A program made the position numbers and the translations under genes. Shown here piece after piece: positions 9,549 through 19,425 of a stretch of 64,000 nt of DNA. Source of the DNA: Hyphomicrobiales bacterium (GTDB lineage: Bacteria; Pseudomonadota; Alphaproteobacteria; Rhizobiales; Rhizobiaceae). The notes under the pieces were generated by a model. That model saw nothing but the letters and a program-made list of their open reading frames with translations. It did no database searches and was not told the origin of the DNA. The DNA lies in assembly GCA_021775455.1 (NCBI GenBank), contig JAJFHU010000026.1, positions 32,699 to 96,698 on the forward strand. Direction: 5' to 3'. How positions within the stretch are numbered: position 1 is the stretch's first letter; every line of letters starts with the position of its first letter.

Positions 9549-10844
9549 TTATTTTCGCTTGGATATTGGCACATAAGGTTTGGCAGCTTCACCAGTATAA
9601 AGTTGACGTGGACGGCCGATCTTTTGCTTCGGATCCTCAATCATCTCTTTCCATTGTCCAATCCAGCCAACTGTCCGTGCGACAGCGAAAAGGACGGTAA
9701 ACATGGTGGTGGGGAAACCCAACGCCTTTAACGTAATCCCGGAGTAGAAATCGATATTTGGATAAAGCTTCTTTTCTATGAAATATTCGTCAGTTAGAGC
9801 GATTTTCTCCAGTTCCATCGCAACTTCCAAAATCGGATCATCCTTGATTCCCAATTCTCCCAGAACTTCATGCGTTGTTTTTTGCATTATACGTGCTCTT
9901 GGGTCGTAATTTTTATATACGCGGTGGCCAAAACCCATCAATCGGAAGGAATCGTTTTTATCCTTTGCCCGGTCAACAAATTCCGGGATTCGATCGGTTG
10001 AACCAATTTCTTGCAGCATGTTGAGAGCCGCTTCGTTGGCTCCTCCATGTGCAGGTCCCCACAAACAGGCGATACCTGCAGCAATACATGCAAATGGATT
10101 GGCACCAGACGATCCTGCAAGCCTTACAGTGGAAGTAGACGCATTTTGTTCATGATCTGCATGAAGAATAAAAATCCGGTCCATTGCACGTGAAAGTACA
10201 GGGTTTACAACATAATCCTCACAAGGAACGCTAAAACACATGTGCAGGAAGTTGGATGCGTAATCCAGATCATTGCGGGGATATACAAATGGTTGACCAA
10301 TTGAATATTTGTAGGCCATTGCCGCAATTGTCGGCATTTTCGAAATCATCCGAAGTGATGCGACCATACGGGTATGTGGATCGGAAATATCTGTTGAATC
10401 ATGATAGAAGGCAGAGAGTGCCCCAACAACACCACACATGATTGCCATCGGATGAGCATCTCGGCGGAAGCCTGTGAAAAACCGGTTCATTTGTTCGTGA
10501 ACCATCGTGTGGTATGTCACACGACTATGAAAATCATCGCTTTCCTGCTGATTTGGAAGGTAGCCGTAAAGAAGAAGAAAGCAAGTTTCAAGAAAATCAC
10601 CATTTTCTGCCAATTCTTCGATTGAGTATCCCCGGTGCAGCAGTGTTCCCTCTCCACCTTCGATAAAGGTGATATCGCTGTCGCAGGCGGCTGTCGAAGT
10701 AAATCCCGGGTCATACGTAAAACGGCCGGTTTGAGCATAAAGTTTGCTAATATCAATAACTTCCGGACCAATTGTACCTTTTAGAACCGGAAATTCCCAG
10801 CTCTCATTACCGATTGTAAGGGTTGCATTTTCTTTTGCCGTCAT
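9549..10844 (-). CDS. gltA: Citrate synthase (type II, hexameric)
   Basis: Condenses acetyl-CoA and oxaloacetate into citrate at the entry of the TCA cycle. The 431-residue product shows the catalytic blocks [39 protein letters not shown] and NIDFYSG, holding the active-site His and Asp residues. The N-terminal small domain seen in Gram-negative NADH-regulated enzymes is present (residues 1-60). Start ATG at 10844. Transcribed leftward, 211 bp downstream of gltX. Confidence 0.97.
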   Translation of the reverse strand: MTAKENATLTIGNESWEFPVLKGTIGPEVIDISKLYAQTGRFTYDPGFTSTAACDSDITFIEGGEGTLLHRGYSIEELAENGDFLETCFLLLYGYLPNQQESDDFHSRVTYHTMVHEQMNRFFTGFRRDAHPMAIMCGVVGALSAFYHDSTDISDPHTRMVASLRMISKMPTIAAMAYKYSIGQPFVYPRNDLDYASNFLHMCFSVPCEDYVVNPVLSRAMDRIFILHADHEQNASTSTVRLAGSSGANPFACIAAGIACLWGPAHGGANEAALNMLQEIGSTDRIPEFVDRAKDKNDSFRLMGFGHRVYKNYDPRARIMQKTTHEVLGELGIKDDPILEVAMELEKIALTDEYFIEKKLYPNIDFYSGITLKALGFPTTMFTVLFAVARTVGWIGQWKEMIEDPKQKIGRPRQLYTGEAAKPYVPISKRK

Positions 10845-10963
10845 TCGAATACCCTTTCATTTCGACGCGTTGCTTCGCAACATGCCAATTGTACTTTACA
10901 GACTATTCCGGAACAGGACCCGGGTAGGTCTGACAGGATTCGCATCAATATCGCGCGACCTGA

Positions 10964-10986
10964 CAAGCTTTCTCAAAGAAAGCTTG
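10964..10986. repeat. Perfect 10-bp stem hairpin between gltX and gltA
   Basis: CAAGCTTTCT (10964-10973) and AGAAAGCTTG (10977-10986) form a perfect stem with a three-base loop. It lies just after the gltX stop in the direction of transcription, so it could end the gltX transcript. No T-run follows on either strand, so termination is not assured; an RNA-stabilising or regulatory role before gltA is also possible. Confidence 0.5.
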
Positions 10987-11055
10987 GCCATTAGCTATAT
11001 GATTTGATCAATGCAGACAAGTCCGACATTTTGGTCATAACGGCGCATATGAAGG

Positions 11056-12477
11056 TTATTTGGTCAATTGATCTTCTATTCTGGCAATGGATTCCTCGCG
11101 GCCAAGTACTGATAGTACGTCAAACACGCCAGGAGATACGCCGCGCCCCGTCAATGCAGCCCTTAATGGCTGCGCAACCCTGCCGAGTTTCAGGCCCTGT
11201 TGTTCTGTGTACTGACGCACTGTGGCTTCCACGGTTTCCAAATTCCAGTCGGAGACATCTTTCAGTAACGGAATAATGCCGCCGAGGGATTTCCTGGCAT
11301 CATCATCCAGAATAGACGTTGCTTTTTCATCAAGCTGCAGAGGCCTTTCCGAAAACAGGAATGCGGCTCCATTGGCGAGGTCAATAAGGGTCTTTGCGCG
11401 TTCCTTAAGACCGGGCATAGCTTCCGCAAGCTGGTTTCGTCGCTTTGCCGTCATGTTGTTTTTCAACAATTCACCGCCGTCAATTTCATGCAGTACAGAT
11501 TCCAGTGATTTAACCAGATGCTCGTCTTCGGCATGTCGGATATAGTGGCCATTGAGATTTTCCAATTTGGCGAAGTCAAATCGTGCTGCCGCCTTGTTCA
11601 TCCCTTCAAAATCAAACCACTTTGTCATTTCTTCGGTCGACATGATTTCATCATCGCCGTGCGCCCAACCGAGGCGGACCAGATAATTGCGCAAAGCTTC
11701 TGGTAGATATCCCATGGCACGATATGCCTCCACACCAATCGCTCCATGGCGTTTCGACAGCTTGGCACCATCTGAACCGTGGATTAGCGGGATGTGAGCC
11801 ATCACCGGAACTTTCCAACCCATGGCTTGGTAGATGATTGTCTGGCGGGCTGCGTTAGTGAGATGGTCATCACCGCGAATTACGTGTGTAACCCCCATAT
11901 CATGGTCGTCGGCTACGACTGCATGCATGTATGTGGGAGTACCATCCGAACGGAGTATTATGAAATCATCCATGTCCTTGGCCGGAAATCGCACCAATCC
12001 CTGGACCTGATCTTCAACCAGAATTTCTCCTTCGCGTGGTGCCTTAATACGAATGACAGATGGCTGGTCTTTTGGTGCTTCAGATGCGTCTCGGTCACGC
12101 CAACGCCCGTCATAACGGGGCGGGCGCCCTTCCGCTTTTGCTTTTTCGCGCATCTCAGTGAGTTCTTCCGGAGTCGCATAGCAGCGGTATGCAGCCCCTT
12201 TTGAAAGCAATTGCTTCACAACTTCACGATGACGATCTGACCGCTCGAATTGGGAAGCAGGTTCCCCATCCCAATCCAGTCCCAACCAGGAGAGACCATC
12301 CTTGATCGCCTCTACGGCAACCTCATTGTATCTTGCGCGATCTGTGTCTTCGATACGCAACAACATCTTGCCGTTATTGGCGCGGGAATATAACCAGTTA
12401 AACAAGGCTGTTCTTGCACCGCCAATGTGGAGATATCCCGTAGGAGAAGGGGCGAAACGGGTTACGACATTTGTCAT
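11056..12477 (-). CDS. gltX: Glutamyl-tRNA synthetase
   Basis: Class I aminoacyl-tRNA synthetase charging tRNA-Glu. The Rossmann signature [20 protein letters not shown] opens the protein and the second signature KLSKRHG is near residue 240. The C-terminal half is the anticodon-binding helical domain. I chose ATG 12477 (473 residues) because it places the HIGG motif at the usual distance from the N terminus; 14 extra upstream codons look unrelated. The divergent comEC starts about 125 bp away. Confidence 0.95.
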   Translation of the reverse strand: MTNVVTRFAPSPTGYLHIGGARTALFNWLYSRANNGKMLLRIEDTDRARYNEVAVEAIKDGLSWLGLDWDGEPASQFERSDRHREVVKQLLSKGAAYRCYATPEELTEMREKAKAEGRPPRYDGRWRDRDASEAPKDQPSVIRIKAPREGEILVEDQVQGLVRFPAKDMDDFIILRSDGTPTYMHAVVADDHDMGVTHVIRGDDHLTNAARQTIIYQAMGWKVPVMAHIPLIHGSDGAKLSKRHGAIGVEAYRAMGYLPEALRNYLVRLGWAHGDDEIMSTEEMTKWFDFEGMNKAAARFDFAKLENLNGHYIRHAEDEHLVKSLESVLHEIDGGELLKNNMTAKRRNQLAEAMPGLKERAKTLIDLANGAAFLFSERPLQLDEKATSILDDDARKSLGGIIPLLKDVSDWNLETVEATVRQYTEQQGLKLGRVAQPLRAALTGRGVSPGVFDVLSVLGREESIARIEDQLTK

Positions 12478-12602
12478 TTTGGTTACCTGAAAGTAATGAA
12501 GTTTGCAGGCCCTCACCAATTATGGGCTGAAAAGGCCAAGTGCTATTGGTAATCAACTGGCGCTCATGTAGCATAGCCGTGCAAAGAGGCAAGTTCAGAG
12601 TT

Positions 12603-14945
12603 GTGGCTGACAAGTGGGACGGGTACAAGGAAAAGGGAAATCCTTTTCTAATCCGGAATTTTTATGATCTAGTGCGCGATGAAAATGCGCCAAGCAAAAT
12701 TGCGCCCATAATCCGGGCAAATATATCCCGTCGAATACGCTTTCAAATATCGAATGCATTTTTTGATTTGAAAGACAGCGCGGTTGCAACTTTGTCTCAC
12801 GAAATTGGAACTGGGACTCCATTTAACCTCGTACCCGTAGGAATTGGGACAGGTGTATTGGCTTATTTCGCCGCGCCCCAGGAGCCCAGCCTTCTGGCCT
12901 TGTTGATATTGTTTTTTGTGTTTGCGATCTTTTCATTCAGACTAAGATATCATGGATTTTTTTATTATTCGCTTGTTTCGCTGTTGGTGATTATTGGTGG
13001 GATGGTTGCTGCCAAGATGTCGACTATTCGCTCATATACACCCCAGTTGGAGCGGCAGATTACTGCAAAGATTGGCGGTGTTGTTATCGCAGTAGACAAG
13101 AATACGCGTGGTGCTCCTCGATATCTGATCAAGCCATCATGGATTGAAGGTCTGCAGATAAAGCAGATCCCAAGGCGAATTCGGCTGTCTGCTCAATCTC
13201 GTCATCAACGCATATTACCCGGTCGCAAAATTGCAGGTTTGGCACGGATGCAGCCGGTATCAGGTCCCGCTTACCCCGGCGGATACGATTTTTCGTTCCA
13301 TTCGTGGTTCGAAGGAATCGGAGGCACCGGTTTCTTCATGGGTGCGCCATCCAGTTCAGGTTTTGATAGCGCACTTGGTTTTCAGGAACAATTTGCAGTT
13401 TCGATAAATCTTGCACGCTTGTATATTGAAGGGCGTATTCTACAATCTTTGCCTGGGGTGCCCGGAAGTATCGTAATAGCGCTTATTACCGGTAACCGAT
13501 CTGGTATTCCCAATGAAACGCAGGAAAGCCTCCGCATTTCTGGCCTGGCCCACATACTGGCAATCTCAGGCCTTCATATGGCGTTGGTCACCCTGACAGT
13601 AATCTGGATATTGCGATTAGCCTGTTCATGCATACCATCTATAGTGCTGTTCTATCCGGTTAAGAAGTGGGTAGCAGGTGCTGGATTTCTGACAGCAACT
13701 TTGTACTTGTTTCTTTCCGGTGCGGGTACTGCAACCCAAAGAGCATGGATAATGGTTTCCGTCATGCTGTTGGCAGTTTTACTGGACCGCCGTGCCATAA
13801 CAATGCGCAGTGTTGCAATATCTGCAACAGCAATTTTGATCATCAGCCCGCAAAGCTTGTTGTCTCCTGGATTTCAGATGTCGTTTGCAGCAGTGACTGC
13901 ACTGGTTGCAAGCTACGAAGCTCTTAACAAACGCAAGCGGGAAATTGCAGAAAACAGCAAAAATACAAAGCCGGTATTTGCGATGTTTCTTCCAGCTGCA
14001 TTACTTGTAAAGTACATCTCGGGAATTGCGCTAACAAGCCTGATTGCGGGTTTGGCAACAGGATTGATTGCGGCATGGCACTTTCACCGAGTCGCGATAT
14101 ATGGCCTGTTGGGAAATATCCTGGCAATGCCGATAGTCACATTGGCCACTATGCCGCTAGCTTTGTTTTCGATTTTGTTGATGCCGCTTGGATACGAACA
14201 TCTTGCACTTGAACCCTTGTCATACAGCATTGAACAGGTACTTAAAATATCAATCTGGGTGGAAGGGTTATCACCAGATGGCAGTGTTGGCATTCAGCCA
14301 AAATTGTTTTTGTTTCTGGGAGTAGTTGGACTGGGCTTTTTGACCCTATTCAAAACCCGCATAAGATTGCTTGGAATTGCGCTGGTGATGGCAATGCCTC
14401 TCGCGACGGGAAACAAAATTGTTCCTGACATATTGATATCAGAGAATGGTCGAGCAATCGCAATCGCAAATTCGTCTGGCGAAAATCGACTTCTTTATCC
14501 CACGCGAAACAATTTCGTATCCGATATCTGGCTTAAAGCCTGGGGTGGAAAGCGAGAAAGACCGGCAGATATTGATGATAATTCATGCACGCGAGATCGG
14601 TGTATAGCGACGTTAAATAGCGGTGAAGACTTGCATGTGGTGTATGACCCGAAATTGCTCAAGGATTCATGCAACAGAGCAAGCATATTGGTCGCTCCAC
14701 GTCTTTGGTGGGTGAACTGCCGATCCAACAAACCTGACATAATCCTCAAACGGTGGGATTTTGAACAGCATGGCACCCATGGGATTTACCTGCCGAACAA
14801 TAAACCAGCAGACATCGGGAACAACATTATCCGTGTGGAAACTGCACTCAGCTTCCCCGTGCGACCTTGGCATCGCAGGGTAGGGGAAGTCAAAACCCTC
14901 AGTGATATTGTCGGATCAAGCCAGCAAGTATCCCCTGTACCTTGA
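12603..14945 (+). CDS. comEC: ComEC/Rec2-type DNA uptake channel protein
   Basis: Large polytopic inner-membrane protein of the ComEC/Rec2 family, predicted to carry single-stranded DNA into the cytoplasm during transformation. N-terminal helices and a DUF4131-like region (about residues 80-270) are followed by the Competence domain with the typical ISGLHMALV and [12 protein letters not shown] segments. The C-terminal 190 residues do not show a metallo-beta-lactamase HxHxDH motif, so the nuclease-like domain is absent, as in many alphaproteobacterial homologues. The start is uncertain: GTG 12603 (780 residues) leaves room for a divergent promoter, while GTG 12540 would also be in frame. The 3' end overlaps the end of lexA by 47 bp on the opposite strand. 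Confidence 0.85.
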   Translation: MADKWDGYKEKGNPFLIRNFYDLVRDENAPSKIAPIIRANISRRIRFQISNAFFDLKDSAVATLSHEIGTGTPFNLVPVGIGTGVLAYFAAPQEPSLLALLILFFVFAIFSFRLRYHGFFYYSLVSLLVIIGGMVAAKMSTIRSYTPQLERQITAKIGGVVIAVDKNTRGAPRYLIKPSWIEGLQIKQIPRRIRLSAQSRHQRILPGRKIAGLARMQPVSGPAYPGGYDFSFHSWFEGIGGTGFFMGAPSSSGFDSALGFQEQFAVSINLARLYIEGRILQSLPGVPGSIVIALITGNRSGIPNETQESLRISGLAHILAISGLHMALVTLTVIWILRLACSCIPSIVLFYPVKKWVAGAGFLTATLYLFLSGAGTATQRAWIMVSVMLLAVLLDRRAITMRSVAISATAILIISPQSLLSPGFQMSFAAVTALVASYEALNKRKREIAENSKNTKPVFAMFLPAALLVKYISGIALTSLIAGLATGLIAAWHFHRVAIYGLLGNILAMPIVTLATMPLALFSILLMPLGYEHLALEPLSYSIEQVLKISIWVEGLSPDGSVGIQPKLFLFLGVVGLGFLTLFKTRIRLLGIALVMAMPLATGNKIVPDILISENGRAIAIANSSGENRLLYPTRNNFVSDIWLKAWGGKRERPADIDDNSCTRDRCIATLNSGEDLHVVYDPKLLKDSCNRASILVAPRLWWVNCRSNKPDIILKRWDFEQHGTHGIYLPNNKPADIGNNIIRVETALSFPVRPWHRRVGEVKTLSDIVGSSQQVSPVP

Positions 14946-15663
14946 CTCGGTCCGCGCTTAAAACTCGTGTTTCATAGGCAGGATTGGCAGCTTCAAGTCC
15001 AATTTCAGAGCCATTCTTCCTGAAAGTTTTGAGAGTGGCCTCTTCATCATCCACCAACGCCACGACAATATCGCCATTTGTGGCTGTATCGCTTTGGCGA
15101 ACAACAACAGTATCACCATCATGGATACCGACATCAATCATTGAGTCGCCTTGTACATTCAGTGCGAAATACTCACCGCTACCAACCATATCAGGTGGAA
15201 CGGTAATCGAATGGCTGTGATCCTGAATAGCTGAAATAGGTACACCTGCTGCAATCCGACCCATAACCGGCACAGAGATGCCATAACTGTCATCCGAAGG
15301 CACATTGGATTCAGCGCCGGGAAACGCGGTGACATTATCGAATGTTGTGGTGTCTTTCGGTTTGCGGTTTGTGGAAAAATCAGGGCGAATTACGCTACCT
15401 ACCCCGGCGCTACCTGCAGTATCCATTACTGGCGGTCCACCAGACCAGGCATCTGGCATTTTGATGACTTCCAGAGCCCGGGCGCGATTAGGAAGACGAC
15501 GAATAAAACCACGCTCCTCGAGCGCCGTAATCAACCGGTGAATTCCAGATTTCGACTTAAGATCAAGCGCATCCTTCATTTCGTCGAAAGAAGGCGGAAC
15601 ACCTTCAGCCTGCATCCGCTCATGAATGAAACGCAACAACTCCTGTTGTTTACGGGTCAGCAT
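14899..15663 (-). CDS. lexA: LexA SOS repressor
   Basis: Repressor of the SOS response that self-cleaves when RecA filaments form. The 254-residue protein has an N-terminal winged helix (residues 1-68, [15 protein letters not shown]...[14 protein letters not shown]), a long linker, and the S24 peptidase domain. The cleavage bond is Ala139-Gly140 in RIAAGVP, the nucleophile Ser174 in QGDSM and the general base Lys212 in ATLKTF. Start ATG 15663 gives the canonical MLTRKQQ N terminus. An SOS box 126 bp upstream indicates autoregulation, and moeA lies upstream in the same direction. Confidence 0.96.
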   Translation of the reverse strand: MLTRKQQELLRFIHERMQAEGVPPSFDEMKDALDLKSKSGIHRLITALEERGFIRRLPNRARALEVIKMPDAWSGGPPVMDTAGSAGVGSVIRPDFSTNRKPKDTTTFDNVTAFPGAESNVPSDDSYGISVPVMGRIAAGVPISAIQDHSHSITVPPDMVGSGEYFALNVQGDSMIDVGIHDGDTVVVRQSDTATNGDIVVALVDDEEATLKTFRKNGSEIGLEAANPAYETRVLSADRVKVQGILAGLIRQYH

Positions 15664-15779
15664 GTCAAGTCCTTTCCTGCACAAAACTCATGTGCTTGTT
15701 TAATCTGTCACTTTGTAATTGTTTCTGCACCAAAAAGCTGATTTGCCAATTGGAATCAGAAAAAACAAAACGCGAACAT

Positions 15780-15808
15780 TCATACCATGTTCTACTATTG
15801 TTCTGCAA
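15780..15808 (-). promoter_or_regulatory. lexA promoter with alphaproteobacterial SOS box
   Basis: GTTC-N7-GTTC at 15789-15803 is an exact match to the alphaproteobacterial LexA operator (read as GAAC-N7-GAAC on the minus strand). On the minus strand a -35-like TTGCAG (15808-15803) and a -10-like GTATGA (15785-15780) are spaced by 17 bases, and the operator fills the spacer. LexA binding there would block RNA polymerase, giving autorepression. The box match is seen directly; the promoter elements are inferred. Confidence 0.8.
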
Positions 15809-15831
15809 GTATGAAAAAATCCTGAACAATA

Positions 15832-17070
15832 TCAGGTGAGCAACAAAATGCTACAAGAGTCGCCGGTTTTTGACGCTTTGGCACCGACGGGGCGGATGAG
15901 CAGGCATTCGGCGCGGACAAGATTGGCCAACATTGAACTATCTTGCCTGTCAAATGGTGTTGCCACCAGTGTGCCATTGGGTCTGCGGTCAAGTTGGGCG
16001 CGCATGAATTCCTGTCTGTCATTGTTCTTTGGAAGGTCTCGACCCAATAATGCCGCTATTGGCTCCAGAGCATCTGCCGACACACCAGACAATTTCTGTA
16101 CAAGTGGACGAACGAATACATCTCCTGCAATCATCGATGAAACTGGATTGCCAGCCAATCCGACGAGGCGAACATCCCGTTTCCTGTAGTGCTTTTTTGC
16201 AAAAAGGAAAGGTTTTCCGGGGCGCATCAATATTTTGGCAATTTCAAATTCAAAGCCGATATTTTGAGCCACCGGCAAAACAATATCATGATCACCGACG
16301 GACGCGCCACCCATGGTGACGATCAGATCCGCGCCTTCCCTGATGGCTTTATTAATTAGATTTTTAAGCTCTTTTGGTTGATCCGGTGCAATACCGAAGT
16401 CAATTACTTCGCCGCCAGCCTGTTCAACCAGCATCGCAATACCGAATGAATTGGATGCAATGATTTTTCCATCGCTGATTTGCTCTCCGGGCAAGACCAG
16501 CTCGTCTCCAGTCGCAATCAGTGCCACTTTTGGTTTATTGAATACTTTTAACCTCGAATGCCCCATTGAAGCAGCCAATGCCAGATGTCTCGGGTTAAGC
16601 CTGGTTCCAGCCGGAATGAGAATCTCTCCGGCAGAAAAATCCAGTCCCGCCTTTCGAATGAATTTTCCAGGTGGACTGGATGATTGAACAAGTACGGATA
16701 TTCCATCTACAGAAGTATTTTCCTGGATGATGATTGTGTCCGCACCTTTGGGGACAACTGCACCCGTAAATATTCTAACCGCTTGACCGCGAGCGAGATC
16801 ACCGGCAAATGGAACGCCCGCCCGGGATTGACCAATTATCTCAAGTTTTTCGGGTAAAGACCCAAGATCCGCAGCCTTGACTGCATAACCATCCATGGCT
16901 GAAGCATTAAAAGGTGGTTGTGTACGCCTGGCAGCAAGTTCTTTTGACAGAATTCGATTGGCGGCTTGCCTCAACTCGACAAATTCTGAACCGACTGGTT
17001 CAACACTTCGCAGGACGATGCCAAGTGCTTTGTCGACAGGCATCATTTTATCGAGCTTAGTGTCTTTCAA
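15832..17070 (-). CDS. moeA: Molybdopterin molybdenumtransferase MoeA
   Basis: Inserts molybdate into adenylylated molybdopterin in the last step of molybdenum cofactor synthesis. The segments PPFNASAMDGYAV, RIFTGAVVPKGADTIIIQE, the MoCF-type TMGGASVGDHD and GLAGNPVSSMI are characteristic. The 412-residue product is assigned a TTG start at 17070 because CCTC at 17081-17084 (GAGG on the coding strand) is ten bases before it; ATGs at 17046 and 17043 are alternatives. Only 12 bases separate it from moaC. Confidence 0.94.
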   Translation of the reverse strand: MKDTKLDKMMPVDKALGIVLRSVEPVGSEFVELRQAANRILSKELAARRTQPPFNASAMDGYAVKAADLGSLPEKLEIIGQSRAGVPFAGDLARGQAVRIFTGAVVPKGADTIIIQENTSVDGISVLVQSSSPPGKFIRKAGLDFSAGEILIPAGTRLNPRHLALAASMGHSRLKVFNKPKVALIATGDELVLPGEQISDGKIIASNSFGIAMLVEQAGGEVIDFGIAPDQPKELKNLINKAIREGADLIVTMGGASVGDHDIVLPVAQNIGFEFEIAKILMRPGKPFLFAKKHYRKRDVRLVGLAGNPVSSMIAGDVFVRPLVQKLSGVSADALEPIAALLGRDLPKNNDRQEFMRAQLDRRPNGTLVATPFDRQDSSMLANLVRAECLLIRPVGAKASKTGDSCSILLLT

Positions 17071-17082
17071 CTGTAAAATTCC

Positions 17083-17565
17083 TCAATCTCTCCGTCTCCA
17101 TTCCCCGGACTTTCCGCCGGTTTTTTTGATCAAGCGAATGCTGGAGATTTCCATGCTGCGGTCAACTGCTTTGGCCATATCATAGATTGTCAGACAGCAC
17201 ACGCTACAGGCAGTCAGCGCTTCCATCTCAACACCTGTTTTTCCGGTGACCCGGGCAGTAGCTTTCACTTTAAGACCTGGTAAATCTGAATCGGGTTCTA
17301 CGTCCACAGTAACCTTGTCCAATCCGATCGGATGACAAAGTGGAATCAGATCAGATGTTTTTTTAGCTGCCATGATTCCGGCAATCCGGGCGACAGACAT
17401 CACATCACCTTTTTTTGCGTTCCCTGAAATTATTGTTTCAAGGGTATCAGCCTGCATCCGCACGAAACCTTCGGCAACGGCCTCTCGCACAGTAGAGGCT
17501 TTTCCACCCACATCAACCATGTGTGCTTCGCCGGATGTTCCTATGTGGGTAAGCTTCGAATTCAA
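17083..17565 (-). CDS. moaC: Cyclic pyranopterin monophosphate synthase MoaC
   Basis: Converts the MoaA product to cyclic pyranopterin monophosphate in molybdenum cofactor synthesis. Conserved stretches [35 protein letters not shown] (active-site region), [23 protein letters not shown] and KTGGKSGEW are present. I place the start at TTG 17565, one base after the trpC stop and eight bases after AAAGG, giving exactly 160 residues, the family length; the longer reading frame upstream would overlap trpC and adds 27 non-family residues. Confidence 0.93.
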   Translation of the reverse strand: MNSKLTHIGTSGEAHMVDVGGKASTVREAVAEGFVRMQADTLETIISGNAKKGDVMSVARIAGIMAAKKTSDLIPLCHPIGLDKVTVDVEPDSDLPGLKVKATARVTGKTGVEMEALTACSVCCLTIYDMAKAVDRSMEISSIRLIKKTGGKSGEWRRRD

Positions 17566-17566
17566 G

Positions 17567-18385
17567 TCACGCAGCCTTTGAGGGGTTTGCAAGAATTGTT
17601 CTGGTGGCGCCTGCAACATCATTTTGCCGCATGAGGCTTTCGCCAATCAGGAATGTTCGGATTCCGCAGTTCGCCAGTCTGGCAAGGTCGGCAGGTTCGA
17701 AAAGACCACTTTCACCTACAAGAAGTTTGTCAGAAGGCACTTGTTTGGCCAAAATTTCGCTTGTTTCCAGACTGGTTTCAAATGTCCGCAAATTTCTATT
17801 ATTTATCCCCAATAGTGGTGAGGAAAGAACCTTAAGTGCTCGTTCCAGCTCTTGCTCATCATGTACTTCGACCAGAACATCCATTCCAAGTTCGAAAGCA
17901 TACTGCTCCAGTGCAACTGCAACATCATCACCAATTGCAGCCATTATAATCAAGATACAATCAGCTCCCCACGCACGAGCTTCATAAACCTGATAAATAT
18001 CATACATGAAATCCTTACGGAGAGCGGGCAGAGATACTGCCTGCCGTGCGTTGGTCAGATATTCAGGTGCGCCTTGAAAACTCGGAGTATCCGTAAGTAC
18101 GGACAAGCAAGATGCCCCTCCAGTTTCATAAGCTTTCGCCAAGTTGGTTGGATGAAAATCCTCCCTGATTAGACCCTTTGAAGGACTGGCTTTTTTGATC
18201 TCCGCAATAAGTGCATATTCATTCTGTTTAACCTTGGATTGAAGCGCCTTGTAAAACCCGCGTGGAGCATCGCATTGTGCAATTTGAGCTTTCAAGCCTG
18301 CAAGAGAGGTAGCATTCTTGGCAGCTTCTATTTCCTCAAGCTTGTAAGCCTCAATTCGCTTGAGTATGTCTGGAGCTTCGGTCAA
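17567..18385 (-). CDS. trpC: Indole-3-glycerol phosphate synthase
   Basis: TIM-barrel enzyme closing the indole ring in tryptophan synthesis. The segments [56 protein letters not shown] and LVGESGLF carry the catalytic Lys and Glu residues. 272 residues, normal for a stand-alone TrpC. The start is TTG 18385, overlapping the trpD stop as TTGA. No PRAI (TrpF) domain is fused. Confidence 0.95.
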   Translation of the reverse strand: MTEAPDILKRIEAYKLEEIEAAKNATSLAGLKAQIAQCDAPRGFYKALQSKVKQNEYALIAEIKKASPSKGLIREDFHPTNLAKAYETGGASCLSVLTDTPSFQGAPEYLTNARQAVSLPALRKDFMYDIYQVYEARAWGADCILIIMAAIGDDVAVALEQYAFELGMDVLVEVHDEQELERALKVLSSPLLGINNRNLRTFETSLETSEILAKQVPSDKLLVGESGLFEPADLARLANCGIRTFLIGESLMRQNDVAGATRTILANPSKAA

Positions 18386-19404
18386 CTTGATTTCCCCAGG
18401 TTTGAAGCCGCAACCAATCGCCCAAGAGTTTGAGCTGCCTTGCCGGAATCGATTGCATCCGCAGCCAATTTGACGCCGTCCTTCAGGTCAGAAACCTTGT
18501 CGGCCACCATTAGCGAGCAGGCAACGTTCATCAATACCATATCACGATAGGCAGATTGTTCTCCCGCCAAGACAGATCGAAGCGCTTTGGCGTTTACTTC
18601 GGCATCACCACCCGCAATTGAGGCTTCTTCGGCTGCTTCAAAACCAAAATCTGCTGGTGTAAGATCAAACGTTTTAACTTCACCATTTTCCAGCGCCGCA
18701 ACATGGGTTGTGCCGGTAATCGTTACTTCATCGAACCCTTCGCCATGCACTACCCAAACTTTCTCTGAACCAAGGCGATTGAGAACTTTGGCAATGGTCA
18801 AAATCCAGGCGGGTGAAAATACGCCCAGTAGTTGCCGTTTCACACCTGCAGGGTTGCACATTGGCCCAAGGAGATTGAAGATCGTTCGGACGCCCATTTC
18901 TACACGGGCCGGACCGACATACTTCATTGCCGAGTGGTGTGCTGGTGCAAACATGAAGCCAATTCCGGCCTCCTCAATACAATCCGTGATTTGCCCAGGT
19001 GAAAGTTCAAGATTCACTCCAAGTGCTGCCAAAACATCTGATGCTCCAGATTTTGAGGAAAGTGAACGGTTACCGTGCTTTGCGACTGGTTGCCCGCATG
19101 CTGCGACAACAATGCTTGTACAGGTGGAAATATTGTAAGACCCTTTGGCATCACCACCGGTGCCGACGATATCCATGGCGTTTGAAGGCGCATCTACGGT
19201 GAGCATATGAGCTCGCATCGCATCCACTGCACCTACGAATTCATCTTCTGTCTCACCACGAACCCGCAACGCCATTAATACGGCACCAATTTGAGCCGGG
19301 GTAGCTTCTCCCGACATCAAAACGTCAAAAGCCGCCTTGGTTTCATCCCGGTCAAGTGCAGTTCCGTCTGCGAGTTTGGCAATTGTTGCCTTGAAGTCAT
19401 ACAT
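18382..19404 (-). CDS. trpD: Anthranilate phosphoribosyltransferase
   Basis: Transfers phosphoribosyl from PRPP to anthranilate, the second committed step of tryptophan synthesis. The nucleotide-binding signature [17 protein letters not shown] (near residue 80) and the [17 protein letters not shown] segment are diagnostic. 340 residues, ATG start, no glutamine amidotransferase (TrpG) domain at the N terminus. The absence of a nearby trpG fits organisms with a fused TrpE(G), as in many Hyphomicrobiales; this is inference. Confidence 0.96.
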   Translation of the reverse strand: MYDFKATIAKLADGTALDRDETKAAFDVLMSGEATPAQIGAVLMALRVRGETEDEFVGAVDAMRAHMLTVDAPSNAMDIVGTGGDAKGSYNISTCTSIVVAACGQPVAKHGNRSLSSKSGASDVLAALGVNLELSPGQITDCIEEAGIGFMFAPAHHSAMKYVGPARVEMGVRTIFNLLGPMCNPAGVKRQLLGVFSPAWILTIAKVLNRLGSEKVWVVHGEGFDEVTITGTTHVAALENGEVKTFDLTPADFGFEAAEEASIAGGDAEVNAKALRSVLAGEQSAYRDMVLMNVACSLMVADKVSDLKDGVKLAADAIDSGKAAQTLGRLVAASNLGKSS

Positions 19405-19425
19405 GCTTGTCTTCCGGCCAAATTA

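Noticed and set aside
19405..19425. Possible missing trpG between the PPIase and trpD
   Set aside because: Only 21 bp are present, but related bacteria carry a fused TrpE(G) elsewhere, so its absence is not unusual.
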